Part shown: piece by piece, positions 53,150-62,207 of the stretch
Layout: each line of letters begins with the position of its first letter
How positions within the stretch are numbered: position 1 is the first letter of the stretch
DNA from: Palsa-504 sp963839095
GTDB lineage: Bacteria > Actinomycetota > Actinomycetes > Streptosporangiales > Streptosporangiaceae
Assembly: GCA_963839095.1 (NCBI GenBank)
Contig: CAWIUF010000074.1
Span: 186,001 to 250,000 of the forward strand
Reading direction: 5' to 3'
DNA length: 64,000 nucleotides
The notes under the pieces: model-generated
Seen by the model: only the letters and a program-made list of their open reading frames with translations
Databases searched by the model: none
Told to the model about the DNA's origin: nothing
Made by a program: the position numbers and the translations under genes

Positions 53150-54344
53150 CTAGCCGGGGACCCGGAACAGCAGCGCCTCGCCCTGGCCGCCGCCGCCGCA
53201 CAGGGCGGCCGCGCCGAGCCCGCCGCCGCGGCGGCCGAGCTCGAGGCACAGGTGCAGCGCGATCCGGGCGCCGGAGGCGCCGATCGGGTGGCCGATGGCG
53301 ATCGCGCCGCCGTCGACGTTCACGATGTCCGGGTCGACACCCAGCTCGCGCACGGACTGGAGGGCGACCACCGAGAACGCCTCGTTGATCTCGACCAGCT
53401 TCAGGTCGCTCACGTCCAGGCTGGCCTTGGCCAGCGCCTGCTTGATGGCGTTCGACGGCTGCGAGTGCAGGGAGTTGTCCGGGCCGGCCACGTTGCCGTG
53501 CGTGCCGATCTCGGCGATGACGGGGAGCCCGTCCCGTTCGGCCCAGTTCTTTGGTGGTGACCACGACGGCGGCCGCACCGTCGGATATCTGGGATGCGGT
53601 GCCGGCCGTGATCGTGCCGTCTTTGAGGAAGGCCGGCCGGAGCTTGGCCAGGGTTTCGAGGGTGGTGCCGGGGCGGATGCCCTCGTCCTCGGTCACCGTG
53701 ATGGCCTCGCCGCCTCGCTGCGGGATGAGGACCGGGGCGATCTCGGCCGCGAACACGCCGTTCTTCGCGGCGGCGGCCGCGCGCTGGTGGGACCGGACGG
53801 CGAACTCGTCCTGCTGCTCGCGGGTGATGCCGAGCTCGCGCCCGCTGCGTTCGGTCGATTCGCCCATGGAGAGGTGGTCGAAGGCGTCGGTCAGGCCGTC
53901 CAGCGCCATCGAGTCCTCCACGGTGACCGGGCCGTACTTGTAGCCGGCCCGGGAGTTCACCAGCAGGTGCGGCGCGCGGGTCATGGACTCCATCCCGCCC
54001 GCCACGATGACGTCGTACTCCCCCAGCCGGATCAGCTGCGACGCGAGCGCGATGGCGTCCAGGCCGGACAGGCACACTTTGTTCACCGTCAGCGCTGGAA
54101 CGGACATGCTGATGCCCGCGGCCACGGCGGCCTGCCGGGCGGTGATCTGCCCGGCGCCCGCCTGCAGCACCTGGCCCATGATCACGTACTGCACCTGGTC
54201 CGGGGTCACCTGGGCGCGGTCGAGGGCGGCCGCGATGGCGACGCCGCCCAGCTCGCTGGCAGACTGGCTGGCGAGGGACCCGAGCAGGCGGCCGACCGGG
54301 GTCCGGGCGCCGCCGACGATGACCGGCTGACGTGAATCGTTCAT
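53150..54344 (-). CDS. acetyl-CoA C-acetyltransferase (thiolase), frameshifted
   Basis: About 397-residue thiolase. Starts MNDSRQPVIVGGARTPVGRL (ATG 54344; GTG 54353 possible). Nucleophile Cys91 in TVNKVCLSGLDAIAL; the catalytic His and second Cys are in AIGHPIGASGARIA and ALCGGGGQGEALLF. Between 53552 and 53556 one extra A (AAAG for AAG) shifts the frame after AAAVVVTTK; the corrected continuation is NWAERDGLPVIAEIG. Divergent from the epimerase gene; leads thiolase-meaB-marR. The promoter region TAGGTATCGTG suggests a leaderless start. Confidence 0.92.
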
Positions 54345-54383
54345 GTCATTCACGATACCTAGTGGTGTCCGGAAGGAAATAAG

Positions 54384-54827
54384 GTGCTACCTCTGCTGAC
54401 CCGCATCGATCATGTCGGCATCGCCTGCCGGGACCTGGACCGGGCCGTGGGGCTGTACCAGGCCACGTTCGGCCTGGAGGTGGCGAGCCTGGAGGTCAAC
54501 GAGGAGCAGGGCGTCCGCGAGGCCATGCTGGCGGTGGGCGGTTCCGCGGGTTCCGGGGAGCGGCCGGGGTACGTCCAGCTGCTCGAGCCGCTGTCGCCTG
54601 ACACGCCCGTCGGGAAGTTCATCGCCCGCCGGGGCGAGGGGCTCCATCACGTCGGCTACGGCGTCGCCGACATCGGCGAGGCGCTGACTGCGATCGGCGG
54701 CACCGGCATCCGGCTGATCGACGAAAGGCCCAGGCACGGGTCCATGGGAGCGTCCATCGCGTTCCTCCACCCGGGGGATCTTGGGGGGGTGTTGACGGAA
54801 CTCGTACAGTTCGTCAGCCCAGCGTAA
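54384..54827 (+). CDS. mce: methylmalonyl-CoA epimerase
   Basis: 147-residue glyoxalase-fold (VOC) enzyme that interconverts (2R)- and (2S)-methylmalonyl-CoA. Start GTG 54384 after GGAAGG. Metal ligands: His10 in RIDHVGIACRDLDRA, Glu in VQLLEPLSPDTPVGKF, His in GLHHVGYGVADI, Glu in LTELVQ. Divergent from thiolase. Its presence implies that a methylmalonyl-CoA mutase also exists in the genome, since the mutase in this window looks like the isobutyryl type. Confidence 0.94.
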   Translation: MLPLLTRIDHVGIACRDLDRAVGLYQATFGLEVASLEVNEEQGVREAMLAVGGSAGSGERPGYVQLLEPLSPDTPVGKFIARRGEGLHHVGYGVADIGEALTAIGGTGIRLIDERPRHGSMGASIAFLHPGDLGGVLTELVQFVSPA

Positions 54828-55008
54828 TTCACCCACGATGTCGACAAGAGGATTTAACCGGACGCATAGGATAGAGAACTCTGAAGGACCCGCCAAACCA
54901 CCCAAGTAAGAGTAGTCTGCCTGTCACCGGGCGAGAGTCGTACCCGCCATGGCTGACACCCGCCGTAAGTTTTTCTGCCGCCTTCACGTCTAGCCAGGAT
55001 TAGGCCAC

Positions 55009-56436
55009 ATGCAATCGGACATTGACGCCCAGCTGACCAACTTCTTCGAGGACGCCCCGCCGCGCGAGTTCGCCACGGTCATGCGGGGTTACGACCGGCA
55101 TCAGGTCGACGAGCACATCAGGCAGATCGAGACCGAAGCCCGGACGCACCGCGATCAGGCCCAGGCCATGCGGCGGGAGCTGACCGAGGCTCACCGGCAG
55201 ATCCAGGAGCAGGAACGTCCCACCTACTCCGGTCTCGGCGCTCGTATTGAACAGTTGCTCCGGCTAGCCGAGGAACAGGCGACCGAGCTGGTCCAGGCGG
55301 CCAGGTCCGAGGCCAACGAGATCAAGGCGGCGGCCAAGGTCGACGCGGCGGAGTTCCGGGCCGCGGCGGAGAACGAGGCGTCGGAGCTGCGCGCGAACGC
55401 CAAGCGCGAGACCGATGACCAGCGGGGTGCGGCCGAGCGCGAGGCGGACTCGATCCGGACCACCGCCCGCCGCGAGGCGGACGAGCTGACCTCCACCACC
55501 GAGCGCGAGGTGGCCAAGCTCCGCGCCACCGCCGACCACGAGGTCGCGGACAAGCGGGCCGGGGCCGAGCGCGACATTGCCAAGCTGCGGACCAGCACCG
55601 AGCGCGAAGTGGCCCAGCTGAAGGCGACGGCCAAGCGCGAGCGGGACGAGATCCTCACCACCTCCAAGCGCCAGGCCGACGAGATGCGCAGCCAGGCGCA
55701 GCGGATCCTGGAGGAGAGCGAGGCTCAGCGGGCGCAGGCCGAGGCCGAGTTCGAGATCCAGCTCGCGGCGCGCCGGGAAGAGTCCGAGCGCCAGGAGGCC
55801 GAGCGGCTCTCCGCCGCCCAGTCCGCCACCCAGAAGCTGGTCTCCGAGGCCGAGCAGCGGGCGTCGACCGCCGAGCAGCGGGCGGCCAAGGCCTCCGCGC
55901 AGGCCGACCAGACCCGGCGCGACGCCGACTCGCACGCCCGGCAGCTGGTGTCGAACGCCAAGAAGAACGCCGACCAGATCGTGTCGCAGGCCAAGTCGCA
56001 GGCGGAGCAGCTGCTGGCCGAGACCAAGGCCGACGCCGAGCGCCGCCGCGCGGCCGCCCAGCGCGAGGTCGACGAGCTGACCCGGCAGAAGGACAGCATC
56101 GCCACCCACCTGGCGCAGGTGCGTCAGCTGCTCGGCGGCCAGATGCCCGGTGGCCTGGGCGAGGCCGCGATGGCAGCCGCCGCGCCGCCGCCGGCCCCAA
56201 GCCGGCCATCGCCGCGGAGCCGACCGCGCCGCGCAATGGCAACGGGGCGCCCACGCAGGTGCAGCCGGCCCAGGCGGCGGCCGCCGCCCACCAGGCCACC
56301 CAGGTCTCGCCCGCGCAGACGCAGGCGCAGCCGCGGGCTACCAATGGCACGCCGGCGCTCGGCGGCGGCTTCGGCTGGTGCCAAGCAGTCGGCCAACGGC
56401 AAGGACGACAACGACGAGGACTGGTGGACTGAGTAG
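55009..56436 (+). CDS. Scy/DivIVA-like polar growth coiled-coil protein
   Basis: 475 residues. Begins with a DivIVA-type membrane-binding domain (FATVMRGYDRHQVDEHIRQI), then about 300 residues of continuous heptad/hendecad coiled coil rich in Ala, Glu, Arg (EADSIRTTARREADELTSTT and similar units). This matches the Scy/FilP/cellulose-binding group that organises hyphal tips in streptomycetes. The C-terminal 60 residues are Arg/Pro-rich in the open frame but read as PAQAAAAAHQATQVSPAQTQ in the next frame, followed by return to the first frame for SANGKDDNDEDWWTE: two compensating one-base errors near 56197 and 56378 are likely. Confidence 0.85.
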   Translation: MQSDIDAQLTNFFEDAPPREFATVMRGYDRHQVDEHIRQIETEARTHRDQAQAMRRELTEAHRQIQEQERPTYSGLGARIEQLLRLAEEQATELVQAARSEANEIKAAAKVDAAEFRAAAENEASELRANAKRETDDQRGAAEREADSIRTTARREADELTSTTEREVAKLRATADHEVADKRAGAERDIAKLRTSTEREVAQLKATAKRERDEILTTSKRQADEMRSQAQRILEESEAQRAQAEAEFEIQLAARREESERQEAERLSAAQSATQKLVSEAEQRASTAEQRAAKASAQADQTRRDADSHARQLVSNAKKNADQIVSQAKSQAEQLLAETKADAERRRAAAQREVDELTRQKDSIATHLAQVRQLLGGQMPGGLGEAAMAAAAPPPAPSRPSPRSRPRRAMATGRPRRCSRPRRRPPPTRPPRSRPRRRRRSRGLPMARRRSAAASAGAKQSANGKDDNDEDWWTE

Positions 56437-56594
56437 CCTTCGTCGTTCTCTGGGGGCGCGTCGCCGGCTTGGCCGGTGGCGCGCCTTCGTCGTTGTCGGG
56501 GCCCTTCGTCGTTGCTCGGGGCCCTTGTCGCCCGGGTGTGCGGCTTTCCCGGCAGCAGCGGAGATGGTGCTGACTGGGCGGGCAGCGGTAAAGG

Positions 56595-57086
56595 CTAGGT
56601 GACGGGGATGATGCTGGCCTCGACTAGGCGGCCGTCGTCGACTTCGAGGACGCCGAGGGTGCCGTGCGGCTGGCGCCTGCGGTCGGTCGGGGATCCCGGG
56701 TTGAAGATCCGCAGGCCGGGGGCGGACTCGTCCAGCGGGATGTGGGAATGACCGAACACCACCAGGTCCGCCTGGGGAAACTGGCGGCGCATCCGCGGCA
56801 GCCGTCCGGTTCTGGCCCCGCTGTCGTGCACCATCGCCACGCGGAGGCCGTCCAGGTCGAGTTCGGCAGTCGCGGCGGCGCCCCACTCGGCGACGCTGGG
56901 ATCGTCGTTGTTCCCCACCACGGCGGTCACCGGGGCGTACTCGGCGAGCTCGGTGAGGACCGAGGCGGTGCAGACGTCACCGGCGTGCAGGATCAGGTCG
57001 GCGTGGCGCAGGTACCCGGCCACCGCGGGCGGACACGTCCGCCAGCGGCGCGGCGCATGAGTATCAGACAGGACCACGACCCGCAC
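56595..57086 (-). CDS. YfcE/MJ0936-type metallophosphoesterase
   Basis: 163-residue calcineurin-like phosphodiesterase. Metal motifs: VVLSDTHAPR (DxH), LILHAGDVC (GD), VVGNNDD (GNxD), HDSG, and FGHSHIP (GHxH). ATG 57086. Cytosolic; substrate probably small phosphodiesters. Overlaps the end of the next upstream gene by 23 bases. Confidence 0.92.
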   Translation of the reverse strand: MRVVVLSDTHAPRRWRTCPPAVAGYLRHADLILHAGDVCTASVLTELAEYAPVTAVVGNNDDPSVAEWGAAATAELDLDGLRVAMVHDSGARTGRLPRMRRQFPQADLVVFGHSHIPLDESAPGLRIFNPGSPTDRRRQPHGTLGVLEVDDGRLVEASIIPVT

Positions 57087-57438
57087 GGCACTTATTCTCC
57101 CGCTTCAGCTCCCCTGGCTTCAGGTCGGAGTTCCCTGGCTTCAGGCGGGTCACGGTCGTGGTGATGACTTGGCTCGGCTCGTCCACGTGACGGGTGTCGA
57201 CGTCGTGGATGGTCGGCATGACCGAGGTGAGGGCGGCGCTGACCTGTTCGGTCGCCTTGCGCTGTCTGTGCTTGGCCGCGCCCTTGGCCGCCGCGGCGGT
57301 GAGCCGCTGGGCGGCATCACGGCGGCGGCGCCCGCGCTGGACTGCCTTGAACGTCCGGTCGGCGACGACCAGCAGGCAGATCAACAGGACAAACACGACG
57401 GCGACCAGCAGCAGCACGGGCACCTTCTCCTTCGTCAT
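57064..57438 (-). CDS. single-pass membrane protein of unknown function
   Basis: 124 residues from ATG 57438: MTKEKVPVLLLVAVVFVLLI is one N-terminal helix, followed by a strongly basic region (RTFKAVQRGRRRRDAAQRLT) and a hydrophilic tail. No domain recognised. It overlaps the phosphoesterase gene, so the two may be cotranscribed. Confidence 0.55.
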   Translation of the reverse strand: MTKEKVPVLLLVAVVFVLLICLLVVADRTFKAVQRGRRRRDAAQRLTAAAAKGAAKHRQRKATEQVSAALTSVMPTIHDVDTRHVDEPSQVITTTVTRLKPGNSDLKPGELKRENKCRAGRGPV

Positions 57439-57550
57439 TTCCTGGTGGCTGGAGGCCTTCAAGTAAAGCCGGAACTCACAGCAATTTCCAAACCGTACGT
57501 ACCCGACTATCTCGGGCGGACACGGCTTTCTGGCTGCTACGATGCTCGCT

Positions 57551-57618
57551 CCGGCGCCATAGTGCGCCGGTTTGGAAGGGGAAGTTGGGGCCACCCGGTT
57601 GAACGGGCCGGGTGGCCC
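57551..57618 (-). terminator. two hairpins after the NYN/PIN-like gene
   Basis: GGGCCACCCGG with CCGGGTGGCCC (57588-57618, 11-bp stem, 9-base loop) and CCGGCGC with GCGCCGG (57551-57570). They lie downstream of the PIN-like gene on the reverse strand and upstream of the membrane protein gene, so they probably end the former's transcript. Confidence 0.55.
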
Positions 57619-57693
57619 GAATAACCCGCCCGTGGCCTGGGGATACCGGAGTCAGGCGGCGGGCGGGCCTCAGCCCCGTCAGTCCCGTCAGCC

Positions 57694-58242
57694 TCACAGC
57701 AGGCCGAGCAGCCAGCCCGGGCCAAGAATTTCCGCCCCGGCCGCCACGCAGCGCGCGCGCAGCTCGCGGTCGGCGGTCACGACCACGCGCCGACCGGGCA
57801 GTTCTCGCACCACGGCCACGATCGTGTCGTCGCCCGAGCCGCGCGCCTCCACCACGCGCACCTCCCCCGGCCGCGCCGGAACGGCGGCGGTGCCGGTGGT
57901 ACCAGCCGGGCCGGGGCGTATCCGGCCGGCCTCATTGGGCTCACCGGGCGTGCCGGGCGTGCCGGGCGTGCCGGGCGTGCCGGTAGCCGGCCGGGCGGAT
58001 GGCAGCCGGGAGACGGCGGCCCGGGCGGCGCCTTCGAGCACGAGGACGAAGGCGGGCGCCTCCTCCGCCGGCTCGTCGGGGGCATCCCCCGACGAGCGAT
58101 CGCCAGGCAGCGGGATCGCGCGGCCGCTGGCGGCTAGCCGGGCGATCTGGGCATGAAGCCGGACCGCGGCGCCCGCCCGGTCCCGCCACCAGCCGTCGGG
58201 GCGCGAGCCCATCACATTGGCGACGTCGACGACGATCGTCAC
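57694..58242 (-). CDS. PIN/NYN-like domain protein
   Basis: 182 residues from GTG 58242. Begins VTIVVDVANVMGSRPDGWWR with the first acidic residue of a PIN/NYN fold, and later GSGDDTIVAVVRELPGRRVV and VVTADRELRARCVAAGAEIL with the other acidic residues, so a metal-dependent nuclease fold is likely (inference). Actinobacterial relatives are often labelled NTP pyrophosphohydrolase without proof. The centre contains GTPGTPGTPGTPG, encoded by four 9-base tandem copies at about 57943-57980. Divergent from sppA. Confidence 0.65.
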   Translation of the reverse strand: MTIVVDVANVMGSRPDGWWRDRAGAAVRLHAQIARLAASGRAIPLPGDRSSGDAPDEPAEEAPAFVLVLEGAARAAVSRLPSARPATGTPGTPGTPGTPGEPNEAGRIRPGPAGTTGTAAVPARPGEVRVVEARGSGDDTIVAVVRELPGRRVVVTADRELRARCVAAGAEILGPGWLLGLL

Positions 58243-58288
58243 AAAGCTGCGCAGATTCCCATCTCCTTCGCACCGTAAGCTGAAGCGC

Positions 58289-60016
58289 ATGGCAGACGCG
58301 CAACTCGCCCGGCAGCTGACCGAGCAGATTTCCAGGCTACGGCAGCGCCAGACAGGGCCGCTGATCCTCGAGCTGGACCTGACCGACGGGATCGCCGAGG
58401 GACCGGTCGCGGATCCGGTCTCCGCGTTCATGACCCGGCGCAAGCTGAGAATGTCTGACGTCCTCGAGGGCCTGCGCCGCGCCCGCAAGGACGACCGGGT
58501 CCGCGCGCTGGTGGTCAAGGTCGGCGGCAGCCGGATCGGGCTGGCCCGGGTCCAGGAGCTCCGCGAGGCGATCGGCACCTTCCGGGAGACCGGCAAGCTC
58601 ACCGTGGCCTGGTCCGAGTCCTTCGGCGAGTTCACCGGCGGCAACGTGCCGTATTACCTGGCGACCGCGTTCGACCGGATCTACCTGCAGCCCTCCGGCG
58701 CGCTCGGGCTGACCGGGGTCTCGGTCGAGCAGATCTTCCTGCACGACGCCTTGGCCAAGCTCGGTGTCGGCTTCGAGAGCGGCAAGCGGTACGAGTACAA
58801 GTCGGCCGCCGACAACCTGACCGAAACCGGCTTCACCGGACCAGCCCGCGAGGCCACTGAGCGGCTGGCCGTCTCGATCGCCGAGCAGATCACCAGCGCC
58901 ATCGCCGAGCGCCGCGGCAAGACCGCCGAGCAAGCCCGCGAGCTGCTCGACCGCGGGCCGTTCCTGGCCGAGGACGCCCTGGCCGAGGGCCTGGTCGACG
59001 CGCTCGGATACCGGGACGAGGTCTACGCCGAGGTGCGCAAGGAGGCGGGCGCGGACGCGACCCTGCAGTACGTCGGCCGCTACCAGCGGGCGCACGCGCT
59101 GACCCAGCGGGCCAGGAAGCTGCCGAACCCGCGTGAGCACTTCGTCGCGGTGATCCACGCGTCCGGGCCCATCCGGCCGGGCCGCAGCGGCCGGAGCCCG
59201 CTGGGCGGCAACTCGATCGGCTCGGACACGGTGGCGGCCGCGCTGCGCTCGGCGACCACGGACGACCGGGTGCGCGCCGTGCTGCTCCGGGTCAACAGCC
59301 CCGGCGGGTCCGCGGTGGCGTCCGACACGATCTGGCGCGAGGTGGTCAGGACCCGCGCGGCGGGCAAGCCGGTCGTCGTCTCGATGGGCGACGTGGCGGC
59401 CTCGGGCGGGTACTACATCGCGATGGCGGCCGACGTCATCGTGGCGCAGCCGGGCACGCTGACCGGCTCGATCGGCGTGATCATGGGCAAGCCCGTGCTC
59501 AAGGAAGCCTTCGAGCGGGCCGGCATCACCACCGACTCGGTGTCCGTCGGCCGCGGGGCGAACATGTTCGCGCCCGCGCACCCGTTCAGCGAGGACGACT
59601 GGCAGCGGATCAACGCCTGGCTCGACGCGATCTACCGTGACTTCACTCAGAAGGTGGCCTCGGGCCGCCGGATGACGGCGGAGCAGGTGCACGAGATCGC
59701 CCGGGGCCGGGTCTGGACCGGCGCCGACGCCGCGCAGAACGGCCTGGTGGACGAGCTCGGCGGGATGGCCGCGGCGGCGGAGATCGCGCGCCGCCGGGCC
59801 GGGCTGCCGGCCGGCGCACCGCTGCGCACCTATCCCCGGGTGACCCCGCTGGACCAGTTGCGGCCACCGGAGTCCAGCGAGTCCAAGCCGGCCGCCGCGG
59901 CCGGTCTCGACCTCGGCGTCTTCTCCGGCTGGGGCCCCGCCTGGCAGCTCGCGGCCCGCGCGGGCTTGTCACCGCACGGACCGCTCACCCTCCCCGGCCA
60001 CTGGATAATCCACTGA
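58289..60016 (+). CDS. sppA: signal peptide peptidase SppA (long form)
   Basis: 575-residue S49 protease with two tandem domains that degrades leftover signal peptides. Catalytic Lys171 (YEYKSAADN) is in the N-terminal half and Ser372 (GDVAASGGYYIAMA) in the C-terminal half, the arrangement of the 67-kDa type. Other marks: LLRVNSPGGSAVASDTIW and PGTLTGSIGVIMGK. Start ATG 58289. No clear N-terminal membrane helix, unlike E. coli SppA, so localisation is uncertain. Confidence 0.94.
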   Translation: MADAQLARQLTEQISRLRQRQTGPLILELDLTDGIAEGPVADPVSAFMTRRKLRMSDVLEGLRRARKDDRVRALVVKVGGSRIGLARVQELREAIGTFRETGKLTVAWSESFGEFTGGNVPYYLATAFDRIYLQPSGALGLTGVSVEQIFLHDALAKLGVGFESGKRYEYKSAADNLTETGFTGPAREATERLAVSIAEQITSAIAERRGKTAEQARELLDRGPFLAEDALAEGLVDALGYRDEVYAEVRKEAGADATLQYVGRYQRAHALTQRARKLPNPREHFVAVIHASGPIRPGRSGRSPLGGNSIGSDTVAAALRSATTDDRVRAVLLRVNSPGGSAVASDTIWREVVRTRAAGKPVVVSMGDVAASGGYYIAMAADVIVAQPGTLTGSIGVIMGKPVLKEAFERAGITTDSVSVGRGANMFAPAHPFSEDDWQRINAWLDAIYRDFTQKVASGRRMTAEQVHEIARGRVWTGADAAQNGLVDELGGMAAAAEIARRRAGLPAGAPLRTYPRVTPLDQLRPPESSESKPAAAAGLDLGVFSGWGPAWQLAARAGLSPHGPLTLPGHWIIH

Positions 60017-60139
60017 CCAAACGAGCCACCGCTCCCTCCGCTCCCGCTCGGACTACATGCTGTCCAGCCAGCGGTCCCGGTAGCGAGGCAGCCCTCGGTG
60101 AGGCTGCTCAAGTGGCTGTGACGCTGCCGAGGCATCCGT

Positions 60140-60200
60140 GTTTCATGATCGTGGGCAGTTCTGGGCGCTATGTGTCCCGAACTGCTCACGATCATGGAAC
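60140..60200. repeat. 61-bp imperfect palindrome between sppA and flavin reductase
   Basis: GTTTCATGATCGTGGGCAGT and its continuation TCTGGG pair with CCCGAACTGCTCACGATCATG; about 26-base arms with two mismatches and one bulge, loop CGCTATGTGT. Likely a terminator for sppA or a dispersed palindromic repeat. Confidence 0.7.
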
Positions 60201-60233
60201 GGCCTCGCGGGGGCTGGTACTAGCGTGGCTGGC

Positions 60234-60854
60234 ATGGATGCAGGGGCGGCTGGCGAGCGGTGCAGGGGGCGGGTGCCGTCGGCGGCGCGGGGGCGGGTGC
60301 CGTTGGCGGCGCGGGGGCGGGGCCGTGGCGGCGCGGGGGCGGCCGGCGGGGCGACTTGGGTTGAGGCGTGGGATGGGGCCCGGGGGGCGTGGGCGGGGGC
60401 GGTCACGCTGGTGATGGTGGCGGACGGGCGGGATGACGTCGGGGCCACGGTCAGCGCGTTCTGCCCGCTGTCGGCCGAGCCGCCGCTGGTGATGGTGTCA
60501 CTGATGTCCGGTTCTTACCTGGCGGAGCTGTTCAGCCGGCCGGACGAGCCGGTCACGCGGTTCGCGGTGACGCTGCTCGCGGCCGGGCAGCGGGTGCTGG
60601 CCGGACGGTTCGCCGCCGCGGGGCGGCCGAGCGCCCGGCTGATGCTCGATGACGTGCCGCACCGGCGCGGCGACGACTCCGGGGCGCTGATCGCGGAGGG
60701 CGGCCTGGCCGCGCTGGAGTGCTCGGCCGAGCGACTGGTCACCGCCGGGGATCACCTGCTGGTCATCGCGGGAGTGACCGGCGTGCCCTACCTGGCCGCG
60801 GCCGGGGAGCCGCTCATCCGCTTCCACGGCCGCTACCTGCCCGCCCGGCTCTAG
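60234..60854 (+). CDS. flavin reductase-like domain protein
   Basis: 206 residues from ATG 60234. After a low-complexity Arg/Gly/Ala lead encoded by short GC-rich repeats, the flavin reductase (DIM6/NTAB) fold follows: TLVMVADGRDDVGATVSAFC, PPLVMVSLMSGSYLAELFSR, VTRFAVTLLAAGQRVLAGRF, and DHLLVIAGVTGVPYLAAAGE, LIRFHGRYLPARL. It could supply FMNH2 to monooxygenases such as that in the sulfur operon, but there is no direct link. Confidence 0.83.
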   Translation: MDAGAAGERCRGRVPSAARGRVPLAARGRGRGGAGAAGGATWVEAWDGARGAWAGAVTLVMVADGRDDVGATVSAFCPLSAEPPLVMVSLMSGSYLAELFSRPDEPVTRFAVTLLAAGQRVLAGRFAAAGRPSARLMLDDVPHRRGDDSGALIAEGGLAALECSAERLVTAGDHLLVIAGVTGVPYLAAAGEPLIRFHGRYLPARL

Positions 60855-60935
60855 CGAATCGTCCCGTGCCGCCGGAGCCGGAGTGCCGCCGACTCCAAGG
60901 GAGTGTGGCCGGGGCAGGGCTACGGCGGGGTGCGG

Positions 60936-62103
60936 TCAGCGGGGTGAGCCCGCTACTAGGTGGCCGGCTTGCCAGACGGCGGTGACCTGGGGGACGCCGG
61001 GGCGGTAGGCCAGGTAGGCGTGGGACGGCGCGTCCAGCAGGGTCAGGTCGGCGCGGGCGCCGACGGCGAGGTGGCCGACGTCGGCGCGGCGCAGGGCACG
61101 GGCGCCGCCGGCGGTGGCGGACCAGACGGCTTCCTCGGTGGTCATGCCCATCTCGCGGACGGCGAGCGCGATGCAGAACGGCATGCTGCTGGTGAAGCAG
61201 GAACCGGGGTTGCAGTCGGTGGCCAGGGCCACGGTGGCGCCCGCGTCGAGCAGGCGGCGGGCCTGCGGGAAGGGCTGCCGGCAGCTGAACTCCACGCCGG
61301 GCAGCAGGGTCGCGACCACCTGCGCCGACACCAGGGCGTCGACGTCGGCGTCGGTCAGGAACGTGCAGTGGTCGGCCGAGGCGGCGCGCGGCGCGGGCGG
61401 CCACCTGGACGCCGGGGCCGGGGCCGAGCTGGTTGGCGTGGATCCGGGCGCCCAGGCCGGCGGCCTGGCCGGCGGCGAGGATCGCCGTGGCCTCGTCGGC
61501 GCCGAAGGCCCCGTCCTCGCAGAACACGTCGATCCAGCGGGCCGAGGGCGCGCAGGCGTCCAGCATCGGGCCGCGGACCAGGTCGACGTAGCCGGCCGGA
61601 TCGGCGGCGAACTCGGGCGGCACCACGTGCGCGCCGAGGTAGGTGACCTCGGGGGTGACCTCGGCGGCGAGGGCGAGCCCGCGGGCTTCGTCGGGCACGG
61701 TGAGCCCGTACCCGGACTTGCACTCGAACGTGGTCGTGCCCTGGCGGAGCATCTCGGCCGCCAGCCGCCGCAGGTTCGCGCGCAGCACGGCGTCCGAGGC
61801 GTCGCGGGTCGCGGCCACGGTGCCCCGGATGCCGCCCGCCTGGTACGGGCGGCCCGCCATGCGGGCAGCGAACTCGGCGCTGCGCTCCCCCGCGAAGACC
61901 AGGTGGGCGTGCGAGTCGACGAAGCCGGGCAGCACGGCCCGGCCGGCCGCGTCCAGCACCGTGTCAGCGGCGGGCGCGCGCGACGCGGGCCCGGTCCAGG
62001 CCACCTGGCCGGCCTCGATGACCAGCGCCGCGTCGGTCAGCGCGGCGAAGGCGCCCGCGTCCCCGTCGTTGGTGACCAGCTCACCGATCCCGGTGATCAG
62101 CAT
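60936..62103 (-). CDS. hutI: imidazolonepropionase, frameshifted
   Basis: Amidohydrolase that opens 4-imidazolone-5-propionate to N-formimino-glutamate in histidine breakdown. ATG 62103 follows GGAGAG; GTG 62121 is an alternative. Metal ligands in FVDSHAHLVFAGER, TYLGAHVVPPEFA, RIHANQLGPG and ATDCNPGS; KSGYGLTVPDEARG is the substrate loop. Near 61388-61395 the frame changes within the segment that should read AASADHCTFLTDADVDALVS; the end is RADLTLLDAPSHAYLAYRPG. Stop 60936. Reads in the same direction as hutH. Confidence 0.9.
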
Positions 62104-62207
62104 GCTCTCCGGATCAGACACGGGACCAGCTTGCCACGAAGGTCACCGCTGGTCCGGCCGAGGGGGCGGGTGTCGAGGGTGCGGAAAGCGCGGAAGGCGG
62201 CCAGGGG

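Noticed and set aside
57943..57980. Four 9-base tandem repeats as a CRISPR-like array
   Set aside because: In-frame coding repeats for Gly-Thr-Pro with no spacers and no cas genes.
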